A stretch of 7,249 bases of DNA from Phyllobacteriaceae bacterium (GTDB taxonomy: Bacteria; Pseudomonadota; Alphaproteobacteria; Rhizobiales; Rhizobiaceae). Shown here one piece after another: positions 1 through 6,683 of this stretch; the first letter of the stretch is position 1; the number at the start of each line of letters is the position of its first letter. The stretch spans positions 1 to 7,249 of the forward strand of contig JAHEGF010000167.1 in NCBI GenBank assembly GCA_024645155.1. Reading direction: 5' to 3'. The notes below the pieces were generated by a model, which was not told where the DNA came from, searched no databases, and worked only from the letters and a program-made list of their open reading frames with translations. The position numbers and the translations under genes were made by a program.

Positions 1-1348
1 CGCCCTGCTGCGGTCCCAGGCCGGCAACCGGTTGTACACCCCACGTCCCTCTTACAAGGGCATTGTTTTCCTTGAGTCCTTTCATCAAAGGTGAATTCTG
101 GCTCAAGGCCGGATGCCCCGGTTCACACACGAGCCACACATGAATGACCAGAACGCCCGCGCGCCTGCAGGCCTCGGCAAGCCGGCGAATGTTTTCGACG
201 ACGTTTTGATCTTTTGCATGTTGCGGAGAGCCTGATGCCGCAAAGGCACCGCCGTCGATCATTACGTCATTTTGCATATCCTGGATAATAAGCACACTTT
301 TTCGGCCGTTGATCCGGGGCAAGGTTTCGGCAACTGTAATCTGCCGGGCTCCCGGTGCGGATGGAGTGGCACGGGCCTGTTGTCCCGTTCCGTCTTGCAC
401 CGATGGTTGCGGTTTCCGCAGTGCTGAATGCGACACCAGCATGAACGGTTCCATTCGCGGTTTGACTTTTGTTTTCACCGAATAGACCGAGGTGGTAGAG
501 GCCATGAAAAGCGTGTCCCAATTCTCTCCGCCCCAATGCATGTTGGCCACCATCAGCGGCACTGAAACCTTGCCTAACAACTGGCCGTGAAAGGAATAGA
601 CCCAGATACCGCCTGGAGCTGTAACCCATACGTTGCCCTTTTCATCGGATTTCATACCGTCGGGAAGGCCGGGTTTCAGCTCGTCCTTGATTCCGCTGGC
701 AAATATCCGGTCATTGATCAACCGCCCATCCGGAGCAATATCAAACATCCGGATATTGGCCTGCTCCGTGTCGTTGACCCACATCCAGCGCTGACAAGGT
801 GAAAATGTCAGGCCGTTGGGCTGGCTGAACATGTAGCGGTCACACACCAGTTGCGGCTCATCACCAGGCCGGTGACTGGGCGGCAGCCGGTAGACACCCT
901 GAAACCCGAGTTGGGTCGGGCGCGGTACACCATAGTGTTCCATGCGGCCATATGTCGGATCTGTAAAATATATCGAACCGTCATTTCCGACCACAATATC
1001 ATTGGGTGAGTTTAGTTCCCGCCCCTCGAAATGCGAGCACAGCACTTGGCGTGTTCCGTCCGCCATGAAGCGGGCGACAGAAGATGTCGAATGCTCGCAG
1101 ACAAGCAGATTCAGGTCGGCATCATAGGTCATGCCATTGCCCTTGTTGGATGGTCGCATGACTTCCTTGATGCCCGTGGAGTCCCACCGCCTGCGGACAT
1201 CTCCTGGCATATCCGAGAATAACAGAAAGTGATTTACCGGATGCCAAATCGGCCCTTCGGTAAATATGAACCCGGTTCCGATCTGGGCGACTGGTACATG
1301 CTCGTCGATCAAATCGAAGAACGTCGACTCAATTGCAGTGTGGGCCAT
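1..1348 (-). CDS. SMP-30/gluconolactonase domain fused to isochorismatase-like cysteine hydrolase (3' partial)
   Basis: A single uninterrupted frame, read by hand, runs from ATG 1348 off the left edge (449 codons visible). Residues about 1-300 are an SMP-30/gluconolactonase/LRE six-bladed propeller. Expected metal ligands are present: E31 in TEGPIW, N178 in QPNGLTFSP and D230 in LPDGMKSD, with the substrate-loop N116 in SPNDIVV. The blade typically ends at NMHWGGENWDTLFMAST. A linker of about 40 residues (305-345), rich in Pro, Gln, Ala and Ser, leads into an isochorismatase-fold domain starting near VLIIQDMQND, where D357 is the expected catalytic Asp. The catalytic Lys and Cys would lie beyond the window. 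SMP-30 enzymes hydrolyse lactones; the second family hydrolyses amides, ureido groups or isochorismate. No signal peptide is visible, so it is probably cytoplasmic. The start is set by GGAG 6 nt upstream and an in-frame TGA shortly before it. Last visible gene of the operon. Domain identities are firm; the substrate is unknown. Confidence 0.9.
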   Translation of the reverse strand, partial: MAHTAIESTFFDLIDEHVPVAQIGTGFIFTEGPIWHPVNHFLLFSDMPGDVRRRWDSTGIKEVMRPSNKGNGMTYDADLNLLVCEHSTSSVARFMADGTRQVLCSHFEGRELNSPNDIVVGNDGSIYFTDPTYGRMEHYGVPRPTQLGFQGVYRLPPSHRPGDEPQLVCDRYMFSQPNGLTFSPCQRWMWVNDTEQANIRMFDIAPDGRLINDRIFASGIKDELKPGLPDGMKSDEKGNVWVTAPGGIWVYSFHGQLLGKVSVPLMVANMHWGGENWDTLFMASTTSVYSVKTKVKPRMEPFMLVSHSALRKPQPSVQDGTGQQARATPSAPGARQITVAETLPRINGRKSVLIIQDMQNDVMIDGGAFAASGSPQHAKDQNVVENIRRLAEACRRAGVLVIHVWLVCEPGHPALSQNSPLMKGLKENNALVRGTWGVQPVAGLGPQQG

Positions 1349-1354
1349 TTTGAT

Positions 1355-1358
1355 CTCC
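1355..1358 (-). promoter_or_regulatory. Ribosome binding site of the SMP-30 fusion gene
   Basis: GGAG lies 6 nt before ATG 1348. It sits in the 52-nt gap (1349-1400) after the metallo-hydrolase stop, the longest gap in the window. The perfect palindrome CCGGCGCCGG (1357-1366) overlaps the first bases of the site, but with no loop it is a poor hairpin. No promoter or terminator is evident in the gap. Confidence 0.6.
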
Positions 1359-1400
1359 GGCGCCGGCTGTTTTCCATTTATTCATGTGCCGTGGGCGCGT

Positions 1401-2249
1401 TCACATCGGGAACCAATTACGTGCAGGTACGGTTTCGACAAGCGGGCCGGGTACGGTCATGCCAAGGCGACCGACAACGTGCTGGTTTTCGATTTTTGCC
1501 GGGCGATCGTGAACGGGCAACAGGAATTTGTAATTCGTCAGAAGTTTCTTGATCTGACCCTTTTCCTGCCGCTTCGAACCTGAATGATTGCCTGTTACAC
1601 GCGGTTCCATCCAGTTGTTGGTATAGACGTGGTTCACGATCTGATCGTTGAAATCATAGATCACATCGCCGCAGATACAGGCCAGGCCTTCGGCAGTTTC
1701 GACAATGACATTCATCGAGCCTTCGGTGTGCGCACCGGCTGCCTCGCACCAGACGCCGGGAATGATTTCCTCGGCCCCGGTAATCTCGAGATCGAGAAAA
1801 CGCATCGCTTCGGGTTCGTAGATCCGTTCGACAAGATGCATGATATCGGGTTTCGGATATTGAGGGTACATGATGCCGGAGACCGAAAACTCCATTTCGC
1901 GCCGGTTTAGCACAACTGTCGTGTTCATGGGGAACAGGTCGTCTTTGCCGGCATGATCAATATGCAGATGGGTGTGCAGCACGTAGCGCACATCGCCCAT
2001 TTTCACGCCGTGGTTGGCGAGTTGGTTTTCGATCATGTTCTCATGATACTGAAGGCCGCGCATGCCCAGGGATTCCATGATCGCATTGTCGCGGTACCCG
2101 GTATCGACAACGATTGGATATGTTCCGCCAAGGATAAGAAACCCGTAAACCGGAACCCGCCTGACCCTTCCGCATTCGTGTCCGAGCACGAGAAAGCTGG
2201 TTTCAAGTTCGATATCGCCGTAGTCGAGAATGTGAATTGTAAGAGCCAT
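1401..2249 (-). CDS. Metallo-beta-lactamase-fold hydrolase, N-acyl homoserine lactonase-like
   Basis: This 282-residue protein belongs to the metallo-beta-lactamase superfamily, nearest in architecture to the AiiA/AttM lactonase branch. The signature HxHxDH is complete (H94, H96, D98, H99 in HTHLHIDHAG), and further di-zinc ligands are visible at H174 (GAHTEGS), D195 (CGDVIYDF) and H247 (PVHDRP). The N-terminal strands (ILDYGDIELETSF, then PVYGFLILGG and VVDTGY) fit the AHL-lactonase group. No signal peptide is present. The start at ATG 2249 is chosen because AGGGAGGA stands just before it; the frame stays open to 2618 upstream, but that part is an out-of-frame shadow of the amidohydrolase gene. 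The family hydrolyses lactones and related cyclic esters. In an operon with two other lactonase-type folds, a catabolic lactone or ring-opening role is more likely than quorum quenching. That is inference. Confidence 0.9.
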   Translation of the reverse strand: MALTIHILDYGDIELETSFLVLGHECGRVRRVPVYGFLILGGTYPIVVDTGYRDNAIMESLGMRGLQYHENMIENQLANHGVKMGDVRYVLHTHLHIDHAGKDDLFPMNTTVVLNRREMEFSVSGIMYPQYPKPDIMHLVERIYEPEAMRFLDLEITGAEEIIPGVWCEAAGAHTEGSMNVIVETAEGLACICGDVIYDFNDQIVNHVYTNNWMEPRVTGNHSGSKRQEKGQIKKLLTNYKFLLPVHDRPAKIENQHVVGRLGMTVPGPLVETVPARNWFPM

Positions 2250-2253
2250 ATGG

Positions 2254-2261
2254 TCCTCCCT
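2254..2261 (-). promoter_or_regulatory. Strong Shine-Dalgarno of the metallo-hydrolase gene
   Basis: AGGGAGGA ends 4 nt before ATG 2249 and decides that start over longer in-frame options. It lies in the 31-nt gap after the amidohydrolase TAG (2283-2281), where no terminator is seen. Confidence 0.8.
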
Positions 2262-2280
2262 GCTAATCTGATGATGCCGC

Positions 2281-3162
2281 CTAGATCCGGTAAATCCGGG
2301 CAGCGGTGTTTTTGAAAATCGCATTTTGCTGTTGTGCGGACAGTTTTGCCGCCGCCTTGCGAAAGGCGGAAAACAGCGCGCCATAACTTGTCCATAATTT
2401 TTCAATGGGGAAGTTCGAGCCAAACATGCAGCGCCTGGCGCCGAAGATTTCGACCGTGGTCTGAACCATATCAGCGATGAACCTCGGATCATTCTTGTGG
2501 CTGAATGTTCCGAAAGCCGAAAGCTTCGAACAGACATTGTTGCACCTGGCCATCCGTTGCATCCCGGCTTCCCATTTGCTTCGACCTTTGTTCGACATGT
2601 CGACGAGCATGCCGGCATGTTGCAAAATGAAGGTCACATCCGGGCACGCATCGGCAAGACCGGCAGCATCATCCATTTGCTCGGCAAATACCTGCAGATC
2701 GAAATTCCACCCGTAATCGGCCAGGTGATTGATGTTTTCTCGAACCTTCGGATCGGCTGGCAATCCGGCATTGGGCGCGAACCTGTAGAGCGGGTTCCGG
2801 TGCCAGTGGAGCTGCTGGCGAATACCCTTGACCAGCGGAATACGTGCCAGCTTGTCCAGTTGCGGCCGCACATCGGCGACCGTGAAATCGGCGTAGGCAA
2901 CAATGGCATGAGGCCAACCCTGACCCTCATTCCTAGAAACCGACTCGACCCAGGCAGCTTCGTCTGCGGCCCAGTTCGGCGCCCAGTTGGCCTGAACGTA
3001 GACGGATTTCTCGATTCCGCTACCCGACAGATCGGATTTGTACTCATTGATCAGATAGTCGCGCTTGATCGCCGCGTAGGACCCAAATATGCGGGGCTGT
3101 TCCGGTCCCAGCAGCCATGGCAGATCTGCTTGGCGCCAAATGTGATGATGCGCGTCGATCAT
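2281..3162 (-). CDS. Amidohydrolase family 2 (COG3618-type TIM-barrel metal-dependent hydrolase)
   Basis: The product of 293 residues is an amidohydrolase-2 (PF04909) TIM-barrel protein of the group that includes 2-pyrone-4,6-dicarboxylate lactonase and L-fuconolactone-type hydrolases. It opens with MIDAHHHIW, giving the strand-1 HxH pair at H5 and H7. Further family marks are the strand segment VKGIRQQLH (residues 111-119), FILQHAG with H182, and the C-terminal CMFGSNFPIEKLW. In that last motif the position usually held by the catalytic Asp (GSDWP or GTDWP) is N250. The start at 3162 overlaps the VWA gene stop as ATGA and has GGGGA 7 nt upstream; a longer start at 3195 would put 11 residues before the conserved MIDAHHH and is unlikely. 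The overlap implies translational coupling. It probably hydrolyses a lactone or cyclic intermediate of the pathway; the substrate is not deducible. Confidence 0.9.
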   Translation of the reverse strand: MIDAHHHIWRQADLPWLLGPEQPRIFGSYAAIKRDYLINEYKSDLSGSGIEKSVYVQANWAPNWAADEAAWVESVSRNEGQGWPHAIVAYADFTVADVRPQLDKLARIPLVKGIRQQLHWHRNPLYRFAPNAGLPADPKVRENINHLADYGWNFDLQVFAEQMDDAAGLADACPDVTFILQHAGMLVDMSNKGRSKWEAGMQRMARCNNVCSKLSAFGTFSHKNDPRFIADMVQTTVEIFGARRCMFGSNFPIEKLWTSYGALFSAFRKAAAKLSAQQQNAIFKNTAARIYRI

Positions 3163-4262
3163 GCGGCTTTCCCCAAATTCAAAACGTAGCTGCAAAGTGC
3201 GTTGGTACTGCTGCCATCAGACAGGCTGTCGAGATAAGGCAAAGCCGCAGACAGCGCCTCGGTACGCGGCTCGTAATTCTCATCAGCTGCCAATGGCGAC
3301 AGCCAGTCCACTCGCCATGCAATGCGCGATATGCGACGCACGGCATCCACCATCATGTCCGGGTCGCCGCGCTCCAGCCCATCTGAAATGATAATGACCA
3401 GTGCACCGCGCATCGTGCCGGCAAACCGCGGCACGGAGAGCAACGCGTTCAGTGAATCGCCTATCCGTGTTCCGCCGTCAAAGTCGGCAACCAGTGCGCC
3501 AACCCTTGCCAATGCCCGGTCGGCATTTCTCTCCGACAGCGCTTTTGTGACGCGTGTGAGCCGGGTTCCAAAAGTGAAAATCTCGGCACGTTCAGCCACC
3601 GTTTTCAGGGCGTGGGCAAATCGAAGGGTTTGCTCGGATTGCTGTTCCATCGATCCGGACACGTCGATCAAAAGCGTAATCGCCCGCTGATGTGGTTTGC
3701 GTGTTGTTTTCAACAGTTCGAATACTTCACCATCGCGCCGCACGGCCTGGCGTAGCGATCGTTTCAGATCAAATGCCGAACCTTGGCGCGAGGGTGTCCG
3801 CCGGTATGACTTGCGGCGCGGTATCGCCTTGGCAGCCGTTGTCACAAAATGCCGCAAAGACTGATCGTCATCAACGGATGCAAATGTGCGATGGGATAGT
3901 GCCTCGCTTGCCGATGCTTCACCACCTATTTCCTGGTCCTGCTCGCTGATATCGATCTCATGGACGCTTTCGCGTTCCTCATGAACCTCGACTTCGTCCT
4001 CGTTGTCGTCAGATGCAGCAGGTGCAGACACGGTCTGACCCATGAAATAGGCCCGGAAAAGAGCATCATATTCTGCTTGGCGTTCCTTCGGGATCGCCAG
4101 CATTGCCAATCCCGCATTTCTTATATCGGCAATGGAACGCGGGCCGAGCAACCCGATTGCCTCGATAAATGATATTGTCTGGTCGGGCGAAACAACGAAC
4201 TCGTGGGCCCGCAATATTCTTGGGAATTCGACAAACGGCTGTGTTGCCCTGGGTAGGGTCAT
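3159..4262 (-). CDS. VWA domain protein, CoxE-like
   Basis: The 367-residue product has three parts. Residues 1-80 form a helical N-terminal region. Residues about 84-115 are a very acidic segment full of Asp and Glu, and a basic stretch follows at 148-176. A von Willebrand factor A domain runs from about 193 to the end. The MIDAS metal site is complete: D200, S202 and S204 in LLIDVSGSM, T265 in GGTRIGDS, and D294 in IIISDGLERGD. This matches the CoxE/VWA_CoxE family (PF05762), which acts with a MoxR AAA+ ATPase in maturing molybdenum hydroxylases such as CO dehydrogenase. Here it follows a MoxR gene with a 4-nt ATGA overlap and ends with another ATGA overlap into the amidohydrolase. AGGGGG lies 7 nt before its ATG. 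Cytoplasmic; no membrane segment is visible. The link to the neighbouring Mo enzyme is inferred from context. Confidence 0.9.
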   Translation of the reverse strand: MTLPRATQPFVEFPRILRAHEFVVSPDQTISFIEAIGLLGPRSIADIRNAGLAMLAIPKERQAEYDALFRAYFMGQTVSAPAASDDNEDEVEVHEERESVHEIDISEQDQEIGGEASASEALSHRTFASVDDDQSLRHFVTTAAKAIPRRKSYRRTPSRQGSAFDLKRSLRQAVRRDGEVFELLKTTRKPHQRAITLLIDVSGSMEQQSEQTLRFAHALKTVAERAEIFTFGTRLTRVTKALSERNADRALARVGALVADFDGGTRIGDSLNALLSVPRFAGTMRGALVIIISDGLERGDPDMMVDAVRRISRIAWRVDWLSPLAADENYEPRTEALSAALPYLDSLSDGSSTNALCSYVLNLGKAA

Positions 4263-5140
4263 GCCGCGACCCCCTGCAAAATACTGTCGAGATGCGGGCG
4301 GATGAATTCAAGATCGTCATGATCCTTCAGTGCAACGCCAATCGCCCGGCGAAAGGCTTCTGGCCACGGTGCCCCTTGCGAATTGAGCAAGGTCGCCGCT
4401 TCCGACCATTCGATGGTTTCGGCTACACCGGGCGGTTTTACCAGGGGCTGTTCCCGTAACTGGCGTACTGCAGCAACAACAGCATCTGCCGTCTTGCGGG
4501 CAACCGTGCTGGCACGTGCCATAACGATCTGTGCTTCAAGCTCGGCACCGGGATAGTCGATCCAATGATAAACACACCGGCGGCGCAACGCTTCGTGCAG
4601 TTCGCGGGTCCGGTTAGAGGTCAAGATGACCACGGGGCGCGCAGTTGCGCGCACTGTTCCGGTTTCAGGAATGGAAATCTGGAAGTCGGAAAGAAATTCG
4701 AGCAGAAATGCTTCGAATTCGTGATCCGAACGGTCAACCTCGTCGATCAGAAGTACTGTCGAATCCGGATTTCGCAACACTTCCAGCATCGGACGCTCCA
4801 GCAGGAAATGATCGGCGTAAATGTTGACGTATTCCTCACCCGCCTGCCTGATGGCGAGCATCTGGCGCGGATAATTCCATTCATAAAGCGCGGCAGATGC
4901 ATCAATCCCCTCAAAGCACTGCAGACGAACTACCCGCCTGCCGAGAACCGCTCCGATTGCTTTTGCCGCCTCGGTTTTACCAACTCCGGGAGCACCTTCA
5001 AGGAGCAGTGGTTTGCCCAGAGCCAGCGACAGATAGCCAGCAGTCGCCAACTCCTCGCCTGCGATATACTGGGCGCCGGCCAGCGCTCCCTGCAAGGCGC
5101 CCGGGCTGTCTATGCCGACAATGGAATTGCGCACTGCCAT
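4259..5140 (-). CDS. MoxR-type AAA+ ATPase, CoxD-like
   Basis: This 293-residue protein is a single AAA+ ATPase domain of the MoxR family. Walker A is GAPGVGKT (49-56), Walker B is LLIDEVDR (130-137, with D133 and E134), sensor 1 is TSN (174-176), and an arginine-finger region RRRC follows at 186-189. The segment EGIDASAALYEWNY (77-90) is typical of MoxR/CoxD proteins. In carboxydotrophs CoxD, with the VWA protein CoxE, is needed to assemble the active molybdenum centre of CO dehydrogenase. Lying directly downstream of a Mo hydroxylase and overlapping a VWA gene, it is likely a dedicated activation chaperone. Its ATG is only 3 nt after the stop of the preceding gene and has no convincing Shine-Dalgarno, so it is probably translated by coupling. 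A GTG two codons in is a possible alternative start. Confidence 0.92.
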   Translation of the reverse strand: MAVRNSIVGIDSPGALQGALAGAQYIAGEELATAGYLSLALGKPLLLEGAPGVGKTEAAKAIGAVLGRRVVRLQCFEGIDASAALYEWNYPRQMLAIRQAGEEYVNIYADHFLLERPMLEVLRNPDSTVLLIDEVDRSDHEFEAFLLEFLSDFQISIPETGTVRATARPVVILTSNRTRELHEALRRRCVYHWIDYPGAELEAQIVMARASTVARKTADAVVAAVRQLREQPLVKPPGVAETIEWSEAATLLNSQGAPWPEAFRRAIGVALKDHDDLEFIRPHLDSILQGVAA

Positions 5141-5143
5141 GGA

Positions 5144-6178
5144 TTACTGCGCCCACCAGTTTTGGCCCTGTGGGCGGGCGCCACCATTTTCCCTGATGGA
5201 TCGGAGGATTTTTTCTGGTGTGATCGGCAACTTGTCCACGCGAACACCAACAGCATTGTAGACCGCATTTGCCACGCCGGGCAGCAGCGGATTGGCACAC
5301 ATTTCGCCCGGTCCCTTGCCGCCATAGGGCGCATCTTCGGCCGGACGCTCGAGCACGGCGATGTTATGGTTGACCACTTGTCCCGGACCCGGCATCAGAT
5401 AATCGTTGTAGTTGGTCGGCCCGTGTTTGCGATCCGGGTAGTAGGGTTCGGTCGTTTCAAACAAGGCGTGGCTGATTCCCATCCACGCGCCGCCAACAAG
5501 CTGTTGCTCGACCATTTTAGGATTGAGTGCCCTGCCGACCTCATAGGCCGAGTTGACCTCGAGAACCTCGACTTCGCCGGTTTCATCGTCGACTTGCAAA
5601 TCAATGACTACGGCAGCATGGGCGAAACAGGAGACGGGTGTCATTTCTCCGGTATCGGGATCGACATCGGAGGTCGGAATAAGAAATATACCGCGGCCGG
5701 CGATCGTTCGTCCCTGGCTGAACTGGGCGGCAATGGCCGTGTCTGCCACGGCAATGGAGCGCGACGGTGCACCCTTAACATGTATGTTGCCTTTTCCGTC
5801 AGTTTCCAAATCTGCCGGATTGACTTCGAGCTCCTCGGCGGCTGCTTCCAGCAGGATGTTGCGCGCTTCTTTCGATGCCTGAATTACCGCATTGCCGACC
5901 CGGTGGGTGCCACGCGAGGCGAATGAACCCATATCATGTGGTCCGGTGTCGCTGTCTGCGGTATCTACATAGACATCCTCTACCGGCACGCCGAGGGTTT
6001 CAGCGGCAAGCTGGCGCGTTACCGACTTCATGCCCTGACCGAGATCAATGGCAGACAGTGTCACCATGAACTTGCCGTCCGGCGTCGAATGAACCAAGGC
6101 CTGGCTGGGATCACCACCGAGGTTCATGCCGATCGGGTAATTAATACAAGCAAATCCCCGGCCCTTGTGAATGGTCAT
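5144..6178 (-). CDS. Mo hydroxylase large subunit, C-terminal half (second molybdopterin-binding domain) as a separate protein
   Basis: The 344-residue product corresponds to only the C-terminal half of a xanthine dehydrogenase/aldehyde oxidase large subunit. The family core begins almost at once, at KGRGFACINYPIGMN. The pterin-contact GQGM is at 47-50 (AIDLGQGMKSV), the conserved loop DMGSFASRGTHRVGNA at 82-97, and the predicted catalytic glutamate is E292 in GGKGPGEMCANP. ATG 6178 is chosen because AAGGAGG stands 7 nt upstream and conserved sequence starts right after it; an in-frame extension to 6337 would overlap the preceding gene and adds an unrelated Arg/Pro-rich shadow. Only one base separates this ATG from the upstream TGA. 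The protein lacks the substrate-side first half, so it must pair with that product. A two-polypeptide large subunit has a precedent in nicotinate dehydrogenase (NdhL/NdhM) of Eubacterium barkeri. The enzyme would hydroxylate a carbon, often in an aromatic N-heterocycle; the substrate is unknown. Confidence 0.9.
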   Translation of the reverse strand: MTIHKGRGFACINYPIGMNLGGDPSQALVHSTPDGKFMVTLSAIDLGQGMKSVTRQLAAETLGVPVEDVYVDTADSDTGPHDMGSFASRGTHRVGNAVIQASKEARNILLEAAAEELEVNPADLETDGKGNIHVKGAPSRSIAVADTAIAAQFSQGRTIAGRGIFLIPTSDVDPDTGEMTPVSCFAHAAVVIDLQVDDETGEVEVLEVNSAYEVGRALNPKMVEQQLVGGAWMGISHALFETTEPYYPDRKHGPTNYNDYLMPGPGQVVNHNIAVLERPAEDAPYGGKGPGEMCANPLLPGVANAVYNAVGVRVDKLPITPEKILRSIRENGGARPQGQNWWAQ

Positions 6179-6179
6179 C

Positions 6180-6683
6180 TCAACGCCTCCTTGTGCCGGA
6201 AATGAAGGAAGGCACTCCGGGACGGCGTGTTCCACGGCTGAACGGTTCGGCGGGTTTGTAAGGTTCGGGAGCGGGCGGTTTGACCTTCTGGGTTTGCGAC
6301 GAGGCCTGTGTTGTATCCTTTTTTGGTGTCGGCGCACTATCCGGCAGCGGTTGGTAAAGGCTCGGAGCAGCGGCGGGTATCGGTGCCGGTTGCGCGGGCG
6401 GAGAACCCGAAACTCCCGGTAACGGGGTAGGTGCAGATTTTGACGGCGACGGTGTTACCGACGCCCCGGCTCCGGGCGTTATGACCGGACGGCCGGCAAT
6501 GTTCTTGACTTCCTGTCCCATTGCCTGACTGGCGGTGACCGGTGCAATCACCGAGGCTGGTTTTGTCGAGATCTGGCCATTCTTTGCAGGTGCGGTATCA
6601 GGCACATTGCCGCGTTTGCGTTCACCGATCTTGCCGGCATCGTCGATGATTGTCTGGGGAATTTCGGCGCGAGTGCCACCACC
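6180..6683 (-). other. Low-complexity Pro/Ala/Ser/Thr-rich C-terminal tail
   Basis: This is the coding segment for the tail of the Mo hydroxylase first half, about 165 residues. It is rich in Pro, Ala, Ser, Thr and Lys, with runs such as SPPAQPAPIPAAAPS and KVKPPAPEPYKP. The end is Arg-rich and holds two copies of GTRR 14 residues apart. No membrane helix or recognisable domain is seen. It is probably a flexible linker or tether that keeps the two halves together, but it could also mediate another interaction. Confidence 0.75.

Noticed and set aside
267..629. Minus-strand frame of 120 codons
   Set aside because: It is out of frame with the SMP-30/cysteine hydrolase fusion, whose conserved motifs run through the same bases.
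1357..1366. Palindrome CCGGCGCCGG as terminator or operator
   Set aside because: No loop and no following T-run, and it is a common kind of GC-rich palindrome; a single copy gives no support for an operator.
1401..2249. Metallo-hydrolase as a dedicated quorum-quenching enzyme
   Set aside because: The fold fits AHL lactonases, but the tightly coupled catabolic context and lack of any quorum-sensing gene make a pathway role more likely.
2250..2618. Upstream extension of the metallo-hydrolase reading frame
   Set aside because: It overlaps the amidohydrolase coding region out of frame, while a strong Shine-Dalgarno and the conserved N-terminus fix the start at 2249.
2497..3189. Plus-strand open frame of 230 codons
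   Set aside because: Antisense shadow of the amidohydrolase gene; no domain-like sequence.
4565..5926. Plus-strand open frame of 453 codons
   Set aside because: It lies antisense across parts of two strongly conserved genes (MoxR and the Mo hydroxylase second half), shows no recognisable domain, and is explained by codon bias of the genes opposite.
6179..6337. Upstream extension of the Mo hydroxylase second half by 53 codons
   Set aside because: The Arg/Pro-rich extension is a shadow of the preceding gene tail; AAGGAGG and conserved sequence place the start at 6178.
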